Shown one piece after another: positions 12,031 through 23,954 of a DNA stretch of 64,000 nucleotides. The number at the start of each line of letters is the position of its first letter. Position 1 is the first letter of the stretch. Made by a program: the position numbers and the translations under genes. Below the pieces are notes generated by a model. The model saw nothing but the letters and a program-made list of their open reading frames with translations. It made no database searches and had not been told where the DNA came from. This DNA comes from Antitrichia curtipendula (lineage: Eukaryota; Streptophyta; Bryopsida; Hypnales; Leucodontaceae): positions 18,764,254 through 18,828,253 of the forward strand of contig OX579641.1 of the NCBI GenBank assembly GCA_951230915.1, written 5' to 3'.

Positions 12031-12290
12031 GGTCACTTTTACAAACCCCTACCTTAGTACATCCATCGTTCAAAATTTGAACGCCTAATCCCTTATGGAT
12101 TAACCAGAATCCAGGGAATACATATAGATATCATGTACTTTTAACTTTTGAAACTTCATAGAATATTGTGTATGTACCAGAGAACCATGAAACAATTTGA
12201 GTTGATTTTTACTTGAATAGGCAAACATTCTTACCTTCCCCCAAACCAGTGTTTGATTGAAACCATGCAGTGCAAGTGTCAATTTTTGGA

Positions 12291-12505
12291 TTGGGGTGGA
12301 TTGACCCCCCTCGCTCGGCCTTACTAGGGGTGCATGTAAAAAAAAAAGCCCCCTATTTTGGGCCGATCCAGGGATTATTATTGATGTTAATAAACTGATT
12401 AGGGGTCTCTGATCCCAAATATGAATTCAAAATTTGCAAAAAAAAATTTGTGCGGAAAACAGGGTCGGCCCGCAGGGCCGAGCGAGGGGGTCAGTTCACC
12501 CCGGC
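12291..12505. mobile_element. MULE-like MITE copy C, uninterrupted (215 bp)
   Basis: The termini are inverted repeats (TTGGGGTGGATTGACCCCC and GTCAGTTCACCCCGGC, continuing with CTCGCTCGGCC). Flanks are exact 11-bp direct repeats CAATTTTTGGA at 12280-12290 and 12506-12516. A TSD of about 10 bp and GC-rich TIRs fit Mutator-like or foldback MITEs. Its interior keeps the empty site into which the TTAA element of copy A inserted. Non-coding. Confidence 0.88.
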
Positions 12506-12516
12506 CAATTTTTGGA

Positions 12517-13130
12517 GCATCTACCTCATGACCCAATAAAAAAGAATTTTTATTCCCATTTGCTTAGGAATGAACTCCGGGTTGTTTTAACAAAATAAAA
12601 ATAAATAAAAATAAATAAAAAATAGATTTAAACTCTTTTTTAGTCCCTCCGTGCCGGCGAGAGACCCGGCCCAGCAATCATGGTGACATCTTGAAATAGT
12701 AACCAGAAAATTCCATTCCCGTGGAGGTGCAGAGAAGCTGCCGCATAGCTGCCGTGACTAAGTAATTACACGGACTACGAAGCTGTCAGCAACCAAGACA
12801 GGCAAATGAAGCCTTTTTCTTTTCTTTTCTTTTCTGAACAAATGGGAAGTAAATGAAGCCTTCACCTTCCAGACTGGCACGGTTGCAGGGGGGGGGGGCA
12901 TAATTCCCATTAAGTAATTATTTAATTGGGGGTGAGGGGCAAAGTTGGACCCCCAAAGTCCCTCACTTTTATTAGTTTCCTTGTCGTCTCTCCCCCCAAG
13001 CAGGCCAGTAAACTGATACCCAGGAATTCCAAGCGAAAATCACCAACGAACTTCTTCTTTTCAATTTTAAACAAACGAAAAGGAAACGGGAAACCAACTG
13101 ATTAATTTTGAAAATGGAATGAACCCAAGG

Positions 13131-13170
<40 letters not shown>

Positions 13171-13440
13171 TTAATTTTAATTTTTTTTAATTTTTTTAAT
13201 TTTAATTTATTTTTTTTTTTAATTTTTTTTTCCCTAAACAAATGGAAATCCATTGCAAAATGAACCCAAGGTTTTCCATGGTTCCAATCACTTCATAGTT
13301 GCTATAAAAAAATGAAATTCGACGAAAATTGTCAATTGTCCATTTTTTAATTTAAATTTAAAAAAATCTGAAATTGAATTCCAAACATGAGTAAATTTTG
13401 TATTGTAAGTTTTTGGATATCTTGCTTGCAAGGAGCAGGG
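12517..13440. other. LINE/SINE 3' tails and simple repeats
   Basis: Two stretches read on the - strand like plant LINE 3' ends: ATTTGTTC-type phrases next to tails. The first, near 12815-12850, has tail (AGAAA)n. The second, 13133-13260, has CAATGGATTTCCATTTGTTT followed by an A-rich tail and a (TA)n microsatellite (13133-13167). Upstream bodies are not recognisable, consistent with severe 5' truncation. The rest holds no gene. Confidence 0.5.
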
Positions 13441-13449
13441 TTGTGAAAG

Positions 13450-13640
13450 ATGGTAGGAGGCTCATTAACTCTAAGAGGACACATCCCCCATGACCAAGGT
13501 AGTCACCCAAATGCTTGGATTATTGGACCAATAGGTACACTATTTGTTTCTACAATGAACAATCCATGTATTGCACTGTACAACCATGTAAGTAAGTCAT
13601 CTATCAGACACTTTTGGGCCTCAACATTTTGTTTAAGGGG
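13450..13640. repeat. Dispersed repeat G, copy 1
   Basis: The phrases CCCATGACCAAGGTAGT and ATTGGACCAATAGGTACACT, plus TTTGTTTCTACAATGAACAAT, recur with a few changes at 38210-38345. Ends are not defined. No protein is implied. Confidence 0.55.
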
Positions 13641-13728
13641 CAAGAGCCCATTTAAGAGATGGAAATTTATTTGGGGGAGTTTAGACTTTTTGGAATTATT
13701 CTTTTGGTAAATGTTCCTTCAAAGACAA

Positions 13729-13900
13729 ATGGAGTTGGCATCCAATCCAAGTTGTTTCATAATTTTTTAGACTTTGTGGAATTAATTATGATTTTTCTTA
13801 AATCCAAGCAAAGTGGTCACTAAAAGCGTCCATTTCTTGAAATGTACATTGTTTGTACATTGTTGGTGCAATGAGAAAGCCAAGTGTACAAATACTATAC
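13729..13900. repeat. AAAGCGACC-type MITE, partial copy F2
   Basis: The interior matches F1 and F3 (ATGGAGTTGGCATCCAATCC, CAAGTTGTTTCATA and GAAATGTACATTGTTTGTAC), but the terminal GGTCGCTTTTAGA motif is missing. The copy runs up to the left TTAA of the next element. Confidence 0.55.
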
Positions 13901-13924
13901 ATTTCAGAAGGTGGACATTTTTAA

Positions 13925-14858
13925 CCCCTAAAGGTTTTTGACTATGTTTTCACCAAAATCGCTCCAGAACTACCATTTCTAATACTAGTGCCAAATTTTA
14001 GAAAAAAAATATTTTTGGACACTTGTAGCCGTAGGATCTTGTAGTAAACTTGTTTAAGAAGATGTGGAAAAATTTCAGAATCTTCCACCAAGTGGATTGC
14101 AAGATAATAGCCTTTGAATTGACAAAAATCCTTTTTTTGTCCCTGCGAAAATACGGGCAGCTGCCCTCCACAAGGTCACATTTGTATGAAAAAATGTCCA
14201 AAATGATGGTTACTCTTTGGATTTATTCTTCAAGGCAATATGGCTACATGCTTGAAAAATTTCAGATCATTTGGAATTGTACAACATATAGGAAAAAATA
14301 GTAAGTAGGAAGAGGTAGAGAATGATTCAAAGCACTAAATTGTCAAGAATTTATTTATGAAATTGAAAAATGCCAATCCCAACGATTGTAATGTTGTAAT
14401 AAACAATCTACACCCAATGTTTTTATTTTTTTTTCAAAAATATTGAAAATCAAGTTAAATAAAGGACTTCAAAGTTTATTTTAGAGTAGAGATTCCATAA
14501 CTACCCTCAAACTAAGAATCCTCATAACTTTTGACTCATTGATCGGAATGGAATGATTCAAAGTCTCCCACGTACATATAAATCTAAAGAACCAATTTCA
14601 AATTTTAGTTTTTTTTAAAAGTGATTTTTACAGAAGTATTTTTTGCTGCCCCGGCTGCCCGCCGAACAATGAAAATGACATATCATGCAATAACTTTTTA
14701 ACCACGTAGTCAAAAGTTACGAAAATTGTTGGACCTTAAAGCTACTCCTCAGGCACATCTTATGTGAAAATTTAAAAGAAAAAAAAGAAAAATTCCGGTC
14801 ATAGTGAGCTGCCCAAAATCGCTATGTTGTCAAAAAACAATGTTTGGTCCTTTAGGGG
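13925..14858. mobile_element. TTAA-targeted transposon, copy 4 (934 bp)
   Basis: Left end CCCCTAAAGG and right end CCTTTAGGGG are perfect 10-bp inverted termini flanked by TTAA at 13921-13924 and 14859-14862. The interior resembles the 925-935 bp class. Small open frames inside on both strands are shadows of this repeat. Confidence 0.85.
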
Positions 14859-14862
14859 TTAA

Positions 14863-17205
14863 AGCCCGAGCACTTTATGGACCTTCTACATTGTAGTTAA
14901 TCCTAAGTACAATCAAGCATATTTTATGTTATTAAATATATTTTATTTTTACTAAATCTTATTGTCAACTAAAAGAAGATTTCAATACACTTTAGCTTAT
15001 GATATTTGAATATCAAATAAACAAGTTAAGAATTTTCAAAGTATTGTCTCTAGGTGTAAGAAAATCCAACACTAGACTGTTATAGACTTTCATTTTCAAA
15101 TTGTATCAATATCTTAAAAAAAAATGATTCCTTTTAGTTCAAATGTAGAAGCCGCAACTTAGGCAATATCGATTGATGGTGCACTTATAACTTACTTCTA
15201 TCCCCAAATAAGTGTCCACATTGGAAATTCAATTTTTTTGAAGTTAATTTTAAGTAGATTGTTTGATGGCTTTCTTGGACCCCAATTTCATTTAGGTTGC
15301 AATGAACATATACAATGTTCTTCATTCATTGTAGTAATATAAAATTTGACATTTTTGAATTATTCAATTTACAATATGATCAATGAAATTGGTACTAAAA
15401 GAATACAAAGGCACTTGTTTGGAGATGAAGGGAATATAAAATTAATTCCGAAACCCTCAACCATCTACTAGGTGAATGATGATTGTTGTGAAAAATGCAC
15501 TTCATCCATTTAATGTTCATTGAGGAAACTTTCAAAACACTTATGTAAAATATGAATTAAAAAAACACATACAAACCAATGCTTTAAATGAATAAACAAA
15601 TATGGACATGTTGGTAGGATTTTCAATTGTTTATTATAAAATTTCATAAATGATCTTATTATCTTTAGGTGGAGCTTTTTAATGAAAAAGATTGGACAAG
15701 TACATTCATATGTTTCATTTCATTTTGGAAAAACACTACAATTTCATGCATTAAAACTATAGAATTTGTAGGAGAACATTTTTTCAGTTCATAAAGTAAA
15801 AGTTCTTTTATAATTTCCAAAAAAAAAATGATGTTTTCGCCTTCATTTGTTTAAAAAAAAGGATTAAAAGTAGAATGATTTGTGTCAATTTTTCTTTACA
15901 AAAATATTTTTGAAAAGAACAAAAATAACCCCAAATATTACACAAGTTAGTTCAATAGTCTAACCTACTAAGATATTACGATTTCATCCTAATTTAGATT
16001 AAACTAATAGAATGTGATCTACATTATTTATAGTCTCTCTCAAATTGTTTGATTGTCATCCAATTATCATCTACATCCATCCAATTTTGTACACAAATTT
16101 TAATGTATTCATTCAACAATGATCCAAATTTAGAGTGAAGGATTTGCAGTGTTCAAACCCTAGCATCAAATGAATTGACTAAATTGTATGATTGGAAACA
16201 AGCACAAAAAAGAGTAGACAAAAAAAAATTCATTCTATTTGGATTAGTGACAAGGTTGTTATGGGGTGTCTTCGAGGGTGTCTTCTTTTACATGCAATTA
16301 TAACATCTTCATGAAAAAATGGTATTTGAAATTTGTTTTGGAATTCAATTTTGACAACTTTCTAAAAGAAAGACCAACAATTTTTAGATTGTCTGTGAGT
16401 ATAATCTCACTGATAAGATTTTGGCATATTTCAGTTCCATTCAATTGAATTCTTAAAGATTTTTTTTCCTTCTATCTTGTATCTATTTTTCTTCAATAAC
16501 TCTTTAAAAGCTTAAAAACTTACATTTCTATACTATTTTTGCACTATATATGGATATACAAAATGAATTTAAAATCCATTTTGTCTCTTTGATTTTAAAT
16601 ACCAAACATTTCTTAAGGAGGAGTTTTCATCTTTTTAGTGTTCTGGCCATGCTTTTTGTAGTGACAATTTGCACTTTAACAATTGGAACAACTTTGTTTA
16701 CTATTTTACCTCTATTATCCTCCTTTAGTGGAACCTTGTCAATGTGTGTTTTTTTTCACTTTTTTTTATAAACATAATCACTTTTCTATTGAATGAAAAT
16801 GGATAAACAACTATTTAAGAGAATACAAGATTAGGAAAAAGAGGGGCACAAAATTAATTGGGTTGGCTTCACTTGAGGGACCTACACCTAATTGTGACCC
16901 CTCTAAACTCTTGTTTACAACATACAATTCTCAAGAGCATAGGATCATTTTTTTGATACACCTATTTCCAACCCTCTAAATATTTGTAGTTTATTCATAA
17001 GGTGTCATGAAACTACAATGAATATGGTTTTTAAGATGACCCATACTAATTAATTGACTTTACACACTATATAAATATCTACCTTTGTTGTACATGCATA
17101 GTTATTGAAGTGTCCAGGGATTGTACATCATGTTTCAAACATCTACAATTTTCTACAATAAGTCCCCTTGATTTTTTGGTCCCCTTAATATCCCTATTTA
17201 GTGTA
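14863..17205. other. AT-rich intergenic DNA
   Basis: Long AT-rich stretch with no ORF above about 75 codons, no exon-like island and no bounded repeat. Confidence 0.6.
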
Positions 17206-17207
17206 TA

Positions 17208-17682
17208 TAAGAAGATAAATCTAGAATCCTCTTTCGACTTCCAATCCAAAAAATCACGTTTTCATCTTCGGAATATTGCTCCATTGCTTGAAACCTGTTT
17301 CTTTTGAGCATTTGGAGCTCCTTGAACTAGAAAGGAGGCTGGAATAACCCATCATTTCTAGATGGGGCAACTTATTTCCATTAGACAAGCTCGTGAGCAA
17401 CACCACATTTGGATTTCCTAGCACAACTTCCAGTGTCCTGCGGTGTCCTTAAACTACAAAAAGAAGAGAATCTAAAATCCTCTTTCGACTTCCAACCAAA
17501 ATAATTCATATTTTCATCCTAGAAACATTGTTCCGTTCTTTAGAACATGTTTCCATTGGGCATTTGGAGCTCTGGAACTAGAAAGAACTTGGACTCTCCA
17601 GGTGGGGCAACTTGTTTCCATAGGGCAAGCTTGTGAGTAGTGCGACTTCCAGATTCTCTAGCGCAACTTCCAAATTTGAACA
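17208..17682 (+). repeat. Two tandem diverged copies of a roughly 240-bp unit
   Basis: Unit 1 (about 17208-17455) and unit 2 (about 17458-17682) both run through TCCTCTTTCGACTTCCAA, then GCATTTGGAGCTC, then GGGGCAACTT(G/A)TTTCCAT, then TCTAGC(G/A)CAACTTCCA-like phrases in the same order. It is a local direct duplication. The ORF starting at 17110 runs into unit 1 but is not conserved in unit 2, so coding is unlikely. Confidence 0.8.
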
Positions 17683-19317
17683 ACAAAACGGCAAATTGGG
17701 CAGAACTATAGTATGAATTTTGTCTTCTTTGTGAATTTAAGTCCTTCCACCCACCCGTCTAGGCCTTCCAGCTCTCCGCGGGAGAAAAAACAAGGACTGG
17801 AGGTCGAAGGCTGGAGGCTCAGTGTATGGGGCTCCAGCCACAATGTAAAACACTCGCACATGAGCTCCAGAGTGGCAATGGAAACACACTCTTATTATAA
17901 TTGAGGAGTGTCCAGTTCCCTTCCCTTATAACTTCCCTTCCTTCTCCTTGTTGTTGTTGATGTTATTTTTATTTATTTATTTATTTATTTTTGAACAAAT
18001 GGAAAGTACCATTGCATTAAAAAAACCCAAAAAACAACAGCCAAGCCGAGGCTGGCAAATGAAGAGATAAGAACAAAACAACCAAAATGTTGTTGATGTT
18101 ATTACCATTGCAATGACTCAAGTTCCTGTTCCTGCCCAGATCCTCGCCAATTCAAGCACCACGCCCTTCCTCCCGGATGTGAGGGCCATCATGGCATCCA
18201 GTTTTTTCAGGAAAGCCACGTCACCCATTGATAAATAATTCGATTGAATTTGTTGCCTCCCTCTGTCTGTAGCGCACTGCACTGCACTGCAGGGCACAGC
18301 CTGTGAATCCATAAGTTACGAGAACCCCGTGGATACGGAGACCCTAAAAATAAGCTTAGTGGGGCCTTCCCAGCGTGGACTAAATAACAACAACTGAAGC
18401 CCCATTGGGTTTGGTTACCATCCCCAGATTAGAAACCAAGTGAAGGAAAGTGAGCAGGCATGGCGCGGGAGTCGTGACAATTAGGGTTGCAGTGTCAGAG
18501 ACTTGGGGACAGATTTGCCTGGCATGGGGCTTTCAGTTCAGAATCCTATTTGGAGCATGTTTGGGCAGGATTGTGGGGGAATTTTGGAACCCAGACCTCA
18601 TGGGAACATGGGGCTCCTCTTTTGACTCGAATCGGGCATGAATTTCAGGCCAGTCGGTCAAAGTTAAAGCTCGTCGTTGGGAGTAAATTTAAATAATTTA
18701 AGTTTGAATGAGAATGAGTGTGGATGGTGCTCACTGGAAATAGATTTAATTTGTGGCTGGTGTCTTGTACTTTTATTTTGCAATGGAATTCCGTTTCATT
18801 TGTGCAAAAAAAAAAAAAAAATAGATTTAATGAAGAAAGGTAGGTGCCCTCCTATCCATCCATGCCTGGCCCTCTTTCCTGGTAAGGGGAGGGCTTGATT
18901 TTTGTACTCGGGATTTAACATCGATTTGGCCTTGGGATATTGATCATACGGGAACAGTTTTTGCTTGAATGGACATCAATAACTTTATGTTGTTGAACTT
19001 ATCTGGTTGGATCTTGAGGAGTATGCTCTGACAACCGACCTGAGCCAAAAAAAACTAGAGTAAGAGTTACTGATTCCGCCACCAGTGTTATGGCGAAGTT
19101 TGACTCCAATTGGGGGTTGAATTGCGAGCATTTAATAAGTTACACTTTGCAAGGCCACTGGGGAGGGGCTTAGGTGTCACAGTAACTCTACTGGCTGAGG
19201 GGAGGGTGTGAAATAGCCTCGCTGGTCTCCCCCTCACTCTTTCAATGCAATGGGGACTTGCACCTTGTCTGTGGAAAAGAAAAGAAAAGAAAAGAAAAGG
19301 AGTCTACTTAAGTTATA
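17683..19317. other. Retroelement 3' fragments in a gene-free stretch
   Basis: A - strand LINE-like 3' end lies at about 17975-18030 (CAATGGTACTTTCCATTTGT with a TTTA-type tail). A + strand LINE-like 3' end at about 18740-18823 reads GCAATGGAATTCCGTTTCAT, then TTGTG and poly(A). A third A-rich end with (AAAAG)n lies at 19275-19299. Such phrases are typical of plant LINE tails. Open frames at 18118-18696 overlap on both strands and are not supported. Confidence 0.5.
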
Positions 19318-19675
19318 CTCCCTCCGTCCCAAAATGACTTTCCTGTTGACCTTTATTTAGTGTCCCAAAATGATCTTCTTGTTGGAGGAGAAAGGGAGCT
19401 AGTGACACTTGTACATAGTCCAAAAGCATGGGCATGCTAACCAATCCCATGCATCAAGTGAATGGCCACCGGTGCTCTTCAAAAATGCCTCAAAAATTCA
19501 ATTTTCAAGCACTTTGAAACCACACTTTGAAAACTAATTTAAAACTCAAAATTTCAGAACAATAGGAGGACATCAAACTCTATTCATAAGTCAATTTTTT
19601 TTGAAAAAATAGTTCTTTTTGAGCTTAATCTATAACATCTTGTGTAATAGGAAGATCATTTTGGGACGGAGGGAG
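19318..19675. mobile_element. Stowaway MITE (358 bp) with perfect 20-bp TIR
   Basis: The left terminus CTCCCTCCGTCCCAAAATGA and the reverse complement of the right terminus are identical over 20 bp. Both are flanked by TA (19316-19317 and 19676-19677). This is the canonical Stowaway/mariner MITE signature. The interior is AT-rich and non-coding. Perfect TIRs suggest it is relatively young. Confidence 0.93.
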
Positions 19676-19677
19676 TA

Positions 19678-21020
19678 GCACGCACATGGAGTGTCTTTGG
19701 TGTACAGCTGAGTTGTGTTGGACATGTGTGGGTTGTTGGTCTCTATTTGTTGGCTCTCGATTGAAAGAGAAGAGGCTTTCATTGACAAACTCCAATTGAA
19801 GGAAGTGTTAAGGATCATTTGATAAGTGAGTGACTGTTTTGAGGAATTTTACTAAACAAAAAAGAAATGAGAGGAGGAATTGCTCTGATGGCAAGTTTGG
19901 AGGTCGATAGGTGAACTACGACAAATTTTTACAAGTCACTTGTGAGCCTAGTCAAGTGACCCTACACATCTTTACTTTTGCAAGAGTGTTACTGTCATTA
20001 TCCACTTGCATTCCTGCTTCATGGTTCATTTGCAATTTACACACCAACACTTTCATAAGAAACACGTGCATGTGAATGTCAATCGATGTCTGAGTGACTT
20101 AGCTTGCGGGGGAAGGGGGGACTTCACTTGCTTTGTAAGTTGAGAGTGTAAATGCCCCTTGAATGGGACCTTACGCAAAATGCAAGCTAGTGCTAGAGGG
20201 ATCAAATATTTTGTTGGTGCTTGTTAGAGTTGTTGTTGGGAACTTTTAAAATTGCTCCTAGTAGAAGCATGGTTAGCGTAGGCCGAGAAAATGACTATAA
20301 AAAGATCCACAATTAGTCTTAGTAATTGTAAGTCTAGTTATGCATGTCTTCTCGTAGGTCATATCTCTAGACAACATATATCATATTTCTACTAATGTGC
20401 AAAATATTTTTACCTCTAGCTGTGTATCATAGAGAATGTCTTGTTATATTTGATAATGTTATAATAGAATAAGTTGCTAAGTATGGTTTTCTTAAAGAGG
20501 ATTTTTTTCTAGACCCCAATCATCAAACCTTGACTCTTCTTGGACAATTATATCATTTAAGTTATATACTTGTCAAATTTTAGAAAGAAATAAGAAAGTC
20601 AAAGTTTTGCACAAGTTGTTCAAAATTGCCACTATACTTGAACCAAACTTGGGGTGCATAACTCTTGGTCCAATTATATTGCATTTGATTGGAAAAATTA
20701 CCATGTTACATTTTCACACCTAGTCTCAAAATATTGAAAAAATATCCATCCAATTTTAGATACTTTGTATAAACCTCTTTAAATTTTCCATTGTTTCTTT
20801 GGAGGAGAATACATGTGTTACATGCAAAAGACAAATAATATATAAATTTTAGGTCATATCAACAATACTTCAAAAGGTCCAAATATGAAATAACTAGGAA
20901 GGGCAATGACAATAGGTATCATCATTTGAACTTCCTAAGAAAATATTAGGAAGTGAAATACACAACTATCCAACTCAACCACTAGGATCAACAAAATATA
21001 ATTCTAAAAATAGATATCTA
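19678..21020. other. Intergenic DNA, no gene seen
   Basis: AT-rich, with only short overlapping frames on either strand. Confidence 0.55.
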
Positions 21021-21026
21021 AATGTT

Positions 21027-21150
21027 GGGAATGTTAGCATGTGAGCATAGAATCAATGAGCCCATGCGCTTAGGAGTCTATATTATAAGTACCTACATTA
21101 TAAACTCTTTCCATGTTATAGCTTATCGATGTTATAAGCACCTTCAAGCA
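21027..21150. repeat. TIR-like repeat, partial copy 2
   Basis: It shares TTAGCATGTGAGC and TATTATAAGTACCTACATTATA-like phrases with the element at 4527-4770. The right inverted end is not present. Confidence 0.4.
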
Positions 21151-21839
21151 GTTGTAAATACACACCTACAATTAGAATCAAAGTTCGTAGCATCATGTCT
21201 CTGCGCTTGCATCATTGCCAAAACATTAAAGATTTTTTTTTCTTGGTCGGTAAAAACTCCAATTTAAAAAAAAAGGCTATTCCAATTGTAAACATCCAAC
21301 AAATTTGTTTCCCAACTGTAATTAAATATTGAGCACGAATTGCCAATTGCCAATCCTGATCTGAGTAGCCAGGTGTAATCATTTATTTGTGTTAAAATAT
21401 TACGAGATAGTTTTGAACCGAGAGTACTGTGGTACACAATTTGAATTTACCTGCAGAGGGACCATGTGAATTACCTGGAGCGAGCGTCTCTTGGGAAGTG
21501 AAATGCCAGTTTTTCCAGTTGATCAAGTCTGGGTCTCCAAGTAACATCAACTGCATTTATGGAGATTCATAGTCCACAATGCATACTTTATGTGCTCTTC
21601 AGTTTCACTCTCTGTGCAGTCATGCTCTGCAATAGCAAGGAAAGTGTCCGGACTTGAGACTGTACATTTTGTCTTGAACACGTCCCCCTACGCAATAGGG
21701 AGCCAAACCATCACAATCTATGACAAGAGGGATGTTGGACCTACGATTGCTGGTTTAGGGTATTTATTGTTACTAATCATAATTGTATTTTACTGGCAAG
21801 TGAAAGAGGATTTCAAGGCAATGGAAATTGTCCATGTCT

Positions 21840-21990
21840 AGCTTGCCCATTTGGCCGGCGTTGCGTCCTTTGTCCTGGTCTGTCTTTGTGTATCTCCTCA
21901 CTAGGCCATTTGTGGCTGGTGCCTTGTACTCTATTTTTGCAATGAAATCCCATTTCATTTGTGTCAAAAAAAAAATAAAAAAAATAGTTC
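21840..21990 (+). mobile_element. LINE 3' end fragment with A-rich tail
   Basis: The phrase TTGTGGCTGGTGCCTTGTAC, then TGCAATGAAATCCCATTTCA, TTTGTG and an A-rich tail to 21990, is a typical plant LINE 3' terminus. It resembles the fragment near 18740-18823. The upstream ORF at 21590-21841 is not recognisable as LINE coding sequence. Heavily 5'-truncated copy. Confidence 0.55.
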
Positions 21991-23021
21991 ATGTGTTTCA
22001 AAAAAAGAGAAAAGAGGATTCCAACATATTTTAGAGCATCCACAATGCATACTTGGTATACAAGCCTTCTAATGGCAAATGGCACAACCATTCCAGGTTG
22101 GTTTTTTTCATTTTCTATAAAGTGGCGAAGTGGCGATATTAAATGTTATGGTGGTGCTTCAAATTTCAACATTCATCCATGTATTGGATAGAAAATGTGA
22201 TACTACATATCTATAATTCTATTTACATTCACAATGTGGCGATTTCATCCAAAACTTTACTAAAAAATTCCTATAAACTTGGTGCTAGGTCAAAAAATTT
22301 GGTGCAATTTTGCACCAAATTGCTTGAAAAAACAAAACTGGACCATTCCTCAAGGCCGGGGGAGTGCCATTTTGGAAAAATTGATCCAATGCAAAGTTGT
22401 CAATCCCAACATCAAGTGGACTTTTCCATATTATAAAAAGAAATAATAACAAGAATCTCCATTAAAAAAAAAGACTTTTCCTGGAACAAGGAAAAGTTGA
22501 ATTGATTAGCACATATATCAATGCTTCAAAAGTGCTAACAATAATGATTATTCTTATAAAAGGCCAACTTGCAGGCCCTTCACATGTTGCAAATTAGCCG
22601 GTCCCGGGTGGGTTGCATATTGAGATTGTGGAATTGGAGTTCCCAATAACGGTTGCATTAGAGCACAATTTTAATTAGAAATAAGTCCGAATTGGTACAA
22701 TGCCGATATTGTTTGGGGTCCCAAATGCATTGCAAATGCTCTTAGCATGCATTATGTGGACATGGTGTGGAAAAGTTTTCAATTTTCAAAGTGTTGGCTA
22801 TAGGTTTACAAATGATCAACAATAGACTCTCATAAGCTCTCATGCTCATGATTATGTATTTCTTGATTGTGTGTATCTTGGATAATCAAATGTTTGTGAT
22901 TGTGTATCTCATGATTGTGTGTATCTTGTGTAATCAAATCTAGGTTTTATTGTCCCTTTTTGGTCCAAACGTAGCGTCACATCATGGAAAGTGATGATGA
23001 TAGGTGCACTTATCTTAACCC
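21991..23021. other. Intergenic DNA with a short direct repeat
   Basis: No gene recognised. A roughly 50-bp direct repeat (TGATTGTGTGTATCTTG followed by TAATCAAAT) occurs at about 22862-22892 and 22912-22942. Confidence 0.5.
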
Positions 23022-23025
23022 TTAA

Positions 23026-23950
23026 CCCCTAAAGGACCAAGGCCATTTTTCTGCCAAAAAACACTCAAAACTGCCATTTCTATAGCAAAGAGTGAAAAAA
23101 ATTGAAATTTGTTTTTTTTTTCCACATCTAACCGTAGGATCTTATACCTAACTAGTATGAAAATGTATGGAAAAAATTTCAGAATTTTTGACCGCACAGA
23201 TTGCAAGATATCTGCGTTTAAAGTGAAAAAAACAAGTTTTTCAGCACATTGCGGGACTAGATTTTATGACTTTGAACATTTTTAACTTAAATATTTTGCA
23301 CTACAGAGTTTTGAGCTTTTAATCTTTATAGTGGAGAATTGAGTTGAGAGTCTAGGGGAAAAAAGAAAATCCAAAAAAACTTAATTTTCATTATTAAAGA
23401 AATTGTTAAGTAGAAGTAGGTACAAGATAGAAAGAAAATCTAAAATATTAATATCTTTTATATGGAATTAAAAATCACTAATCCCAATGGTGAGATTGTT
23501 CTAGCAAAAAAACTAAACCTTGTGGAACTTTTTTTTTTGAAAAATTATAAAAATTACATTCAGAAATGAATCCTACAAGTTATTTTTTCAGGAAGATGCT
23601 CTAAGTGCCCGAAAAACAAGCTTGTCCATAACATTCTCATAAAAAATCCAAATGAAATTAATCAAAGCTTTTCAGATAGACAAAAATATAATCTACAAGA
23701 AAAAAAAATTAGAAAAAAAAAAAAAAAAAAATTGCAAATTTTTTTTGCTGCCCCTCGACCCCTGTTTTGAGCTTATTTGGGCATAACTTTTTTTCCCTGG
23801 CACCGATTGTGAAAAAAATTATATTCCCATAAAGCTAATCAGATTTTCTACCTCCAAAAAAAGTTTCAAAAAATCAGGAGAAAATTTCAGCTCGTAGGTA
23901 CCTGCCCGAAAACCCATTTGTCCCCCGAGGGGACAATGGTCCTTTAGGGG
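23026..23950. mobile_element. TTAA-targeted transposon, copy 5 (925 bp), best termini
   Basis: The left end CCCCTAAAGGACCA and right end TGGTCCTTTAGGGG are perfect 14-bp inverted repeats, flanked by TTAA at 23022-23025 and 23951-23954. The interior includes the family blocks TTCTGCCAAAAAACACTCAA, CCATAACATTCTCAT, GGGCATAACTTTTTT and CCCCCGAGGGGACAA. No coding capacity. This copy defines the family termini best. Confidence 0.9.
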
Positions 23951-23954
23951 TTAA

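Noticed and set aside
21590..21841. 83-codon frame with a hydrophobic C-terminal segment
   Set aside because: It ends at a LINE-type 3' tail and has no family resemblance or partner exons.
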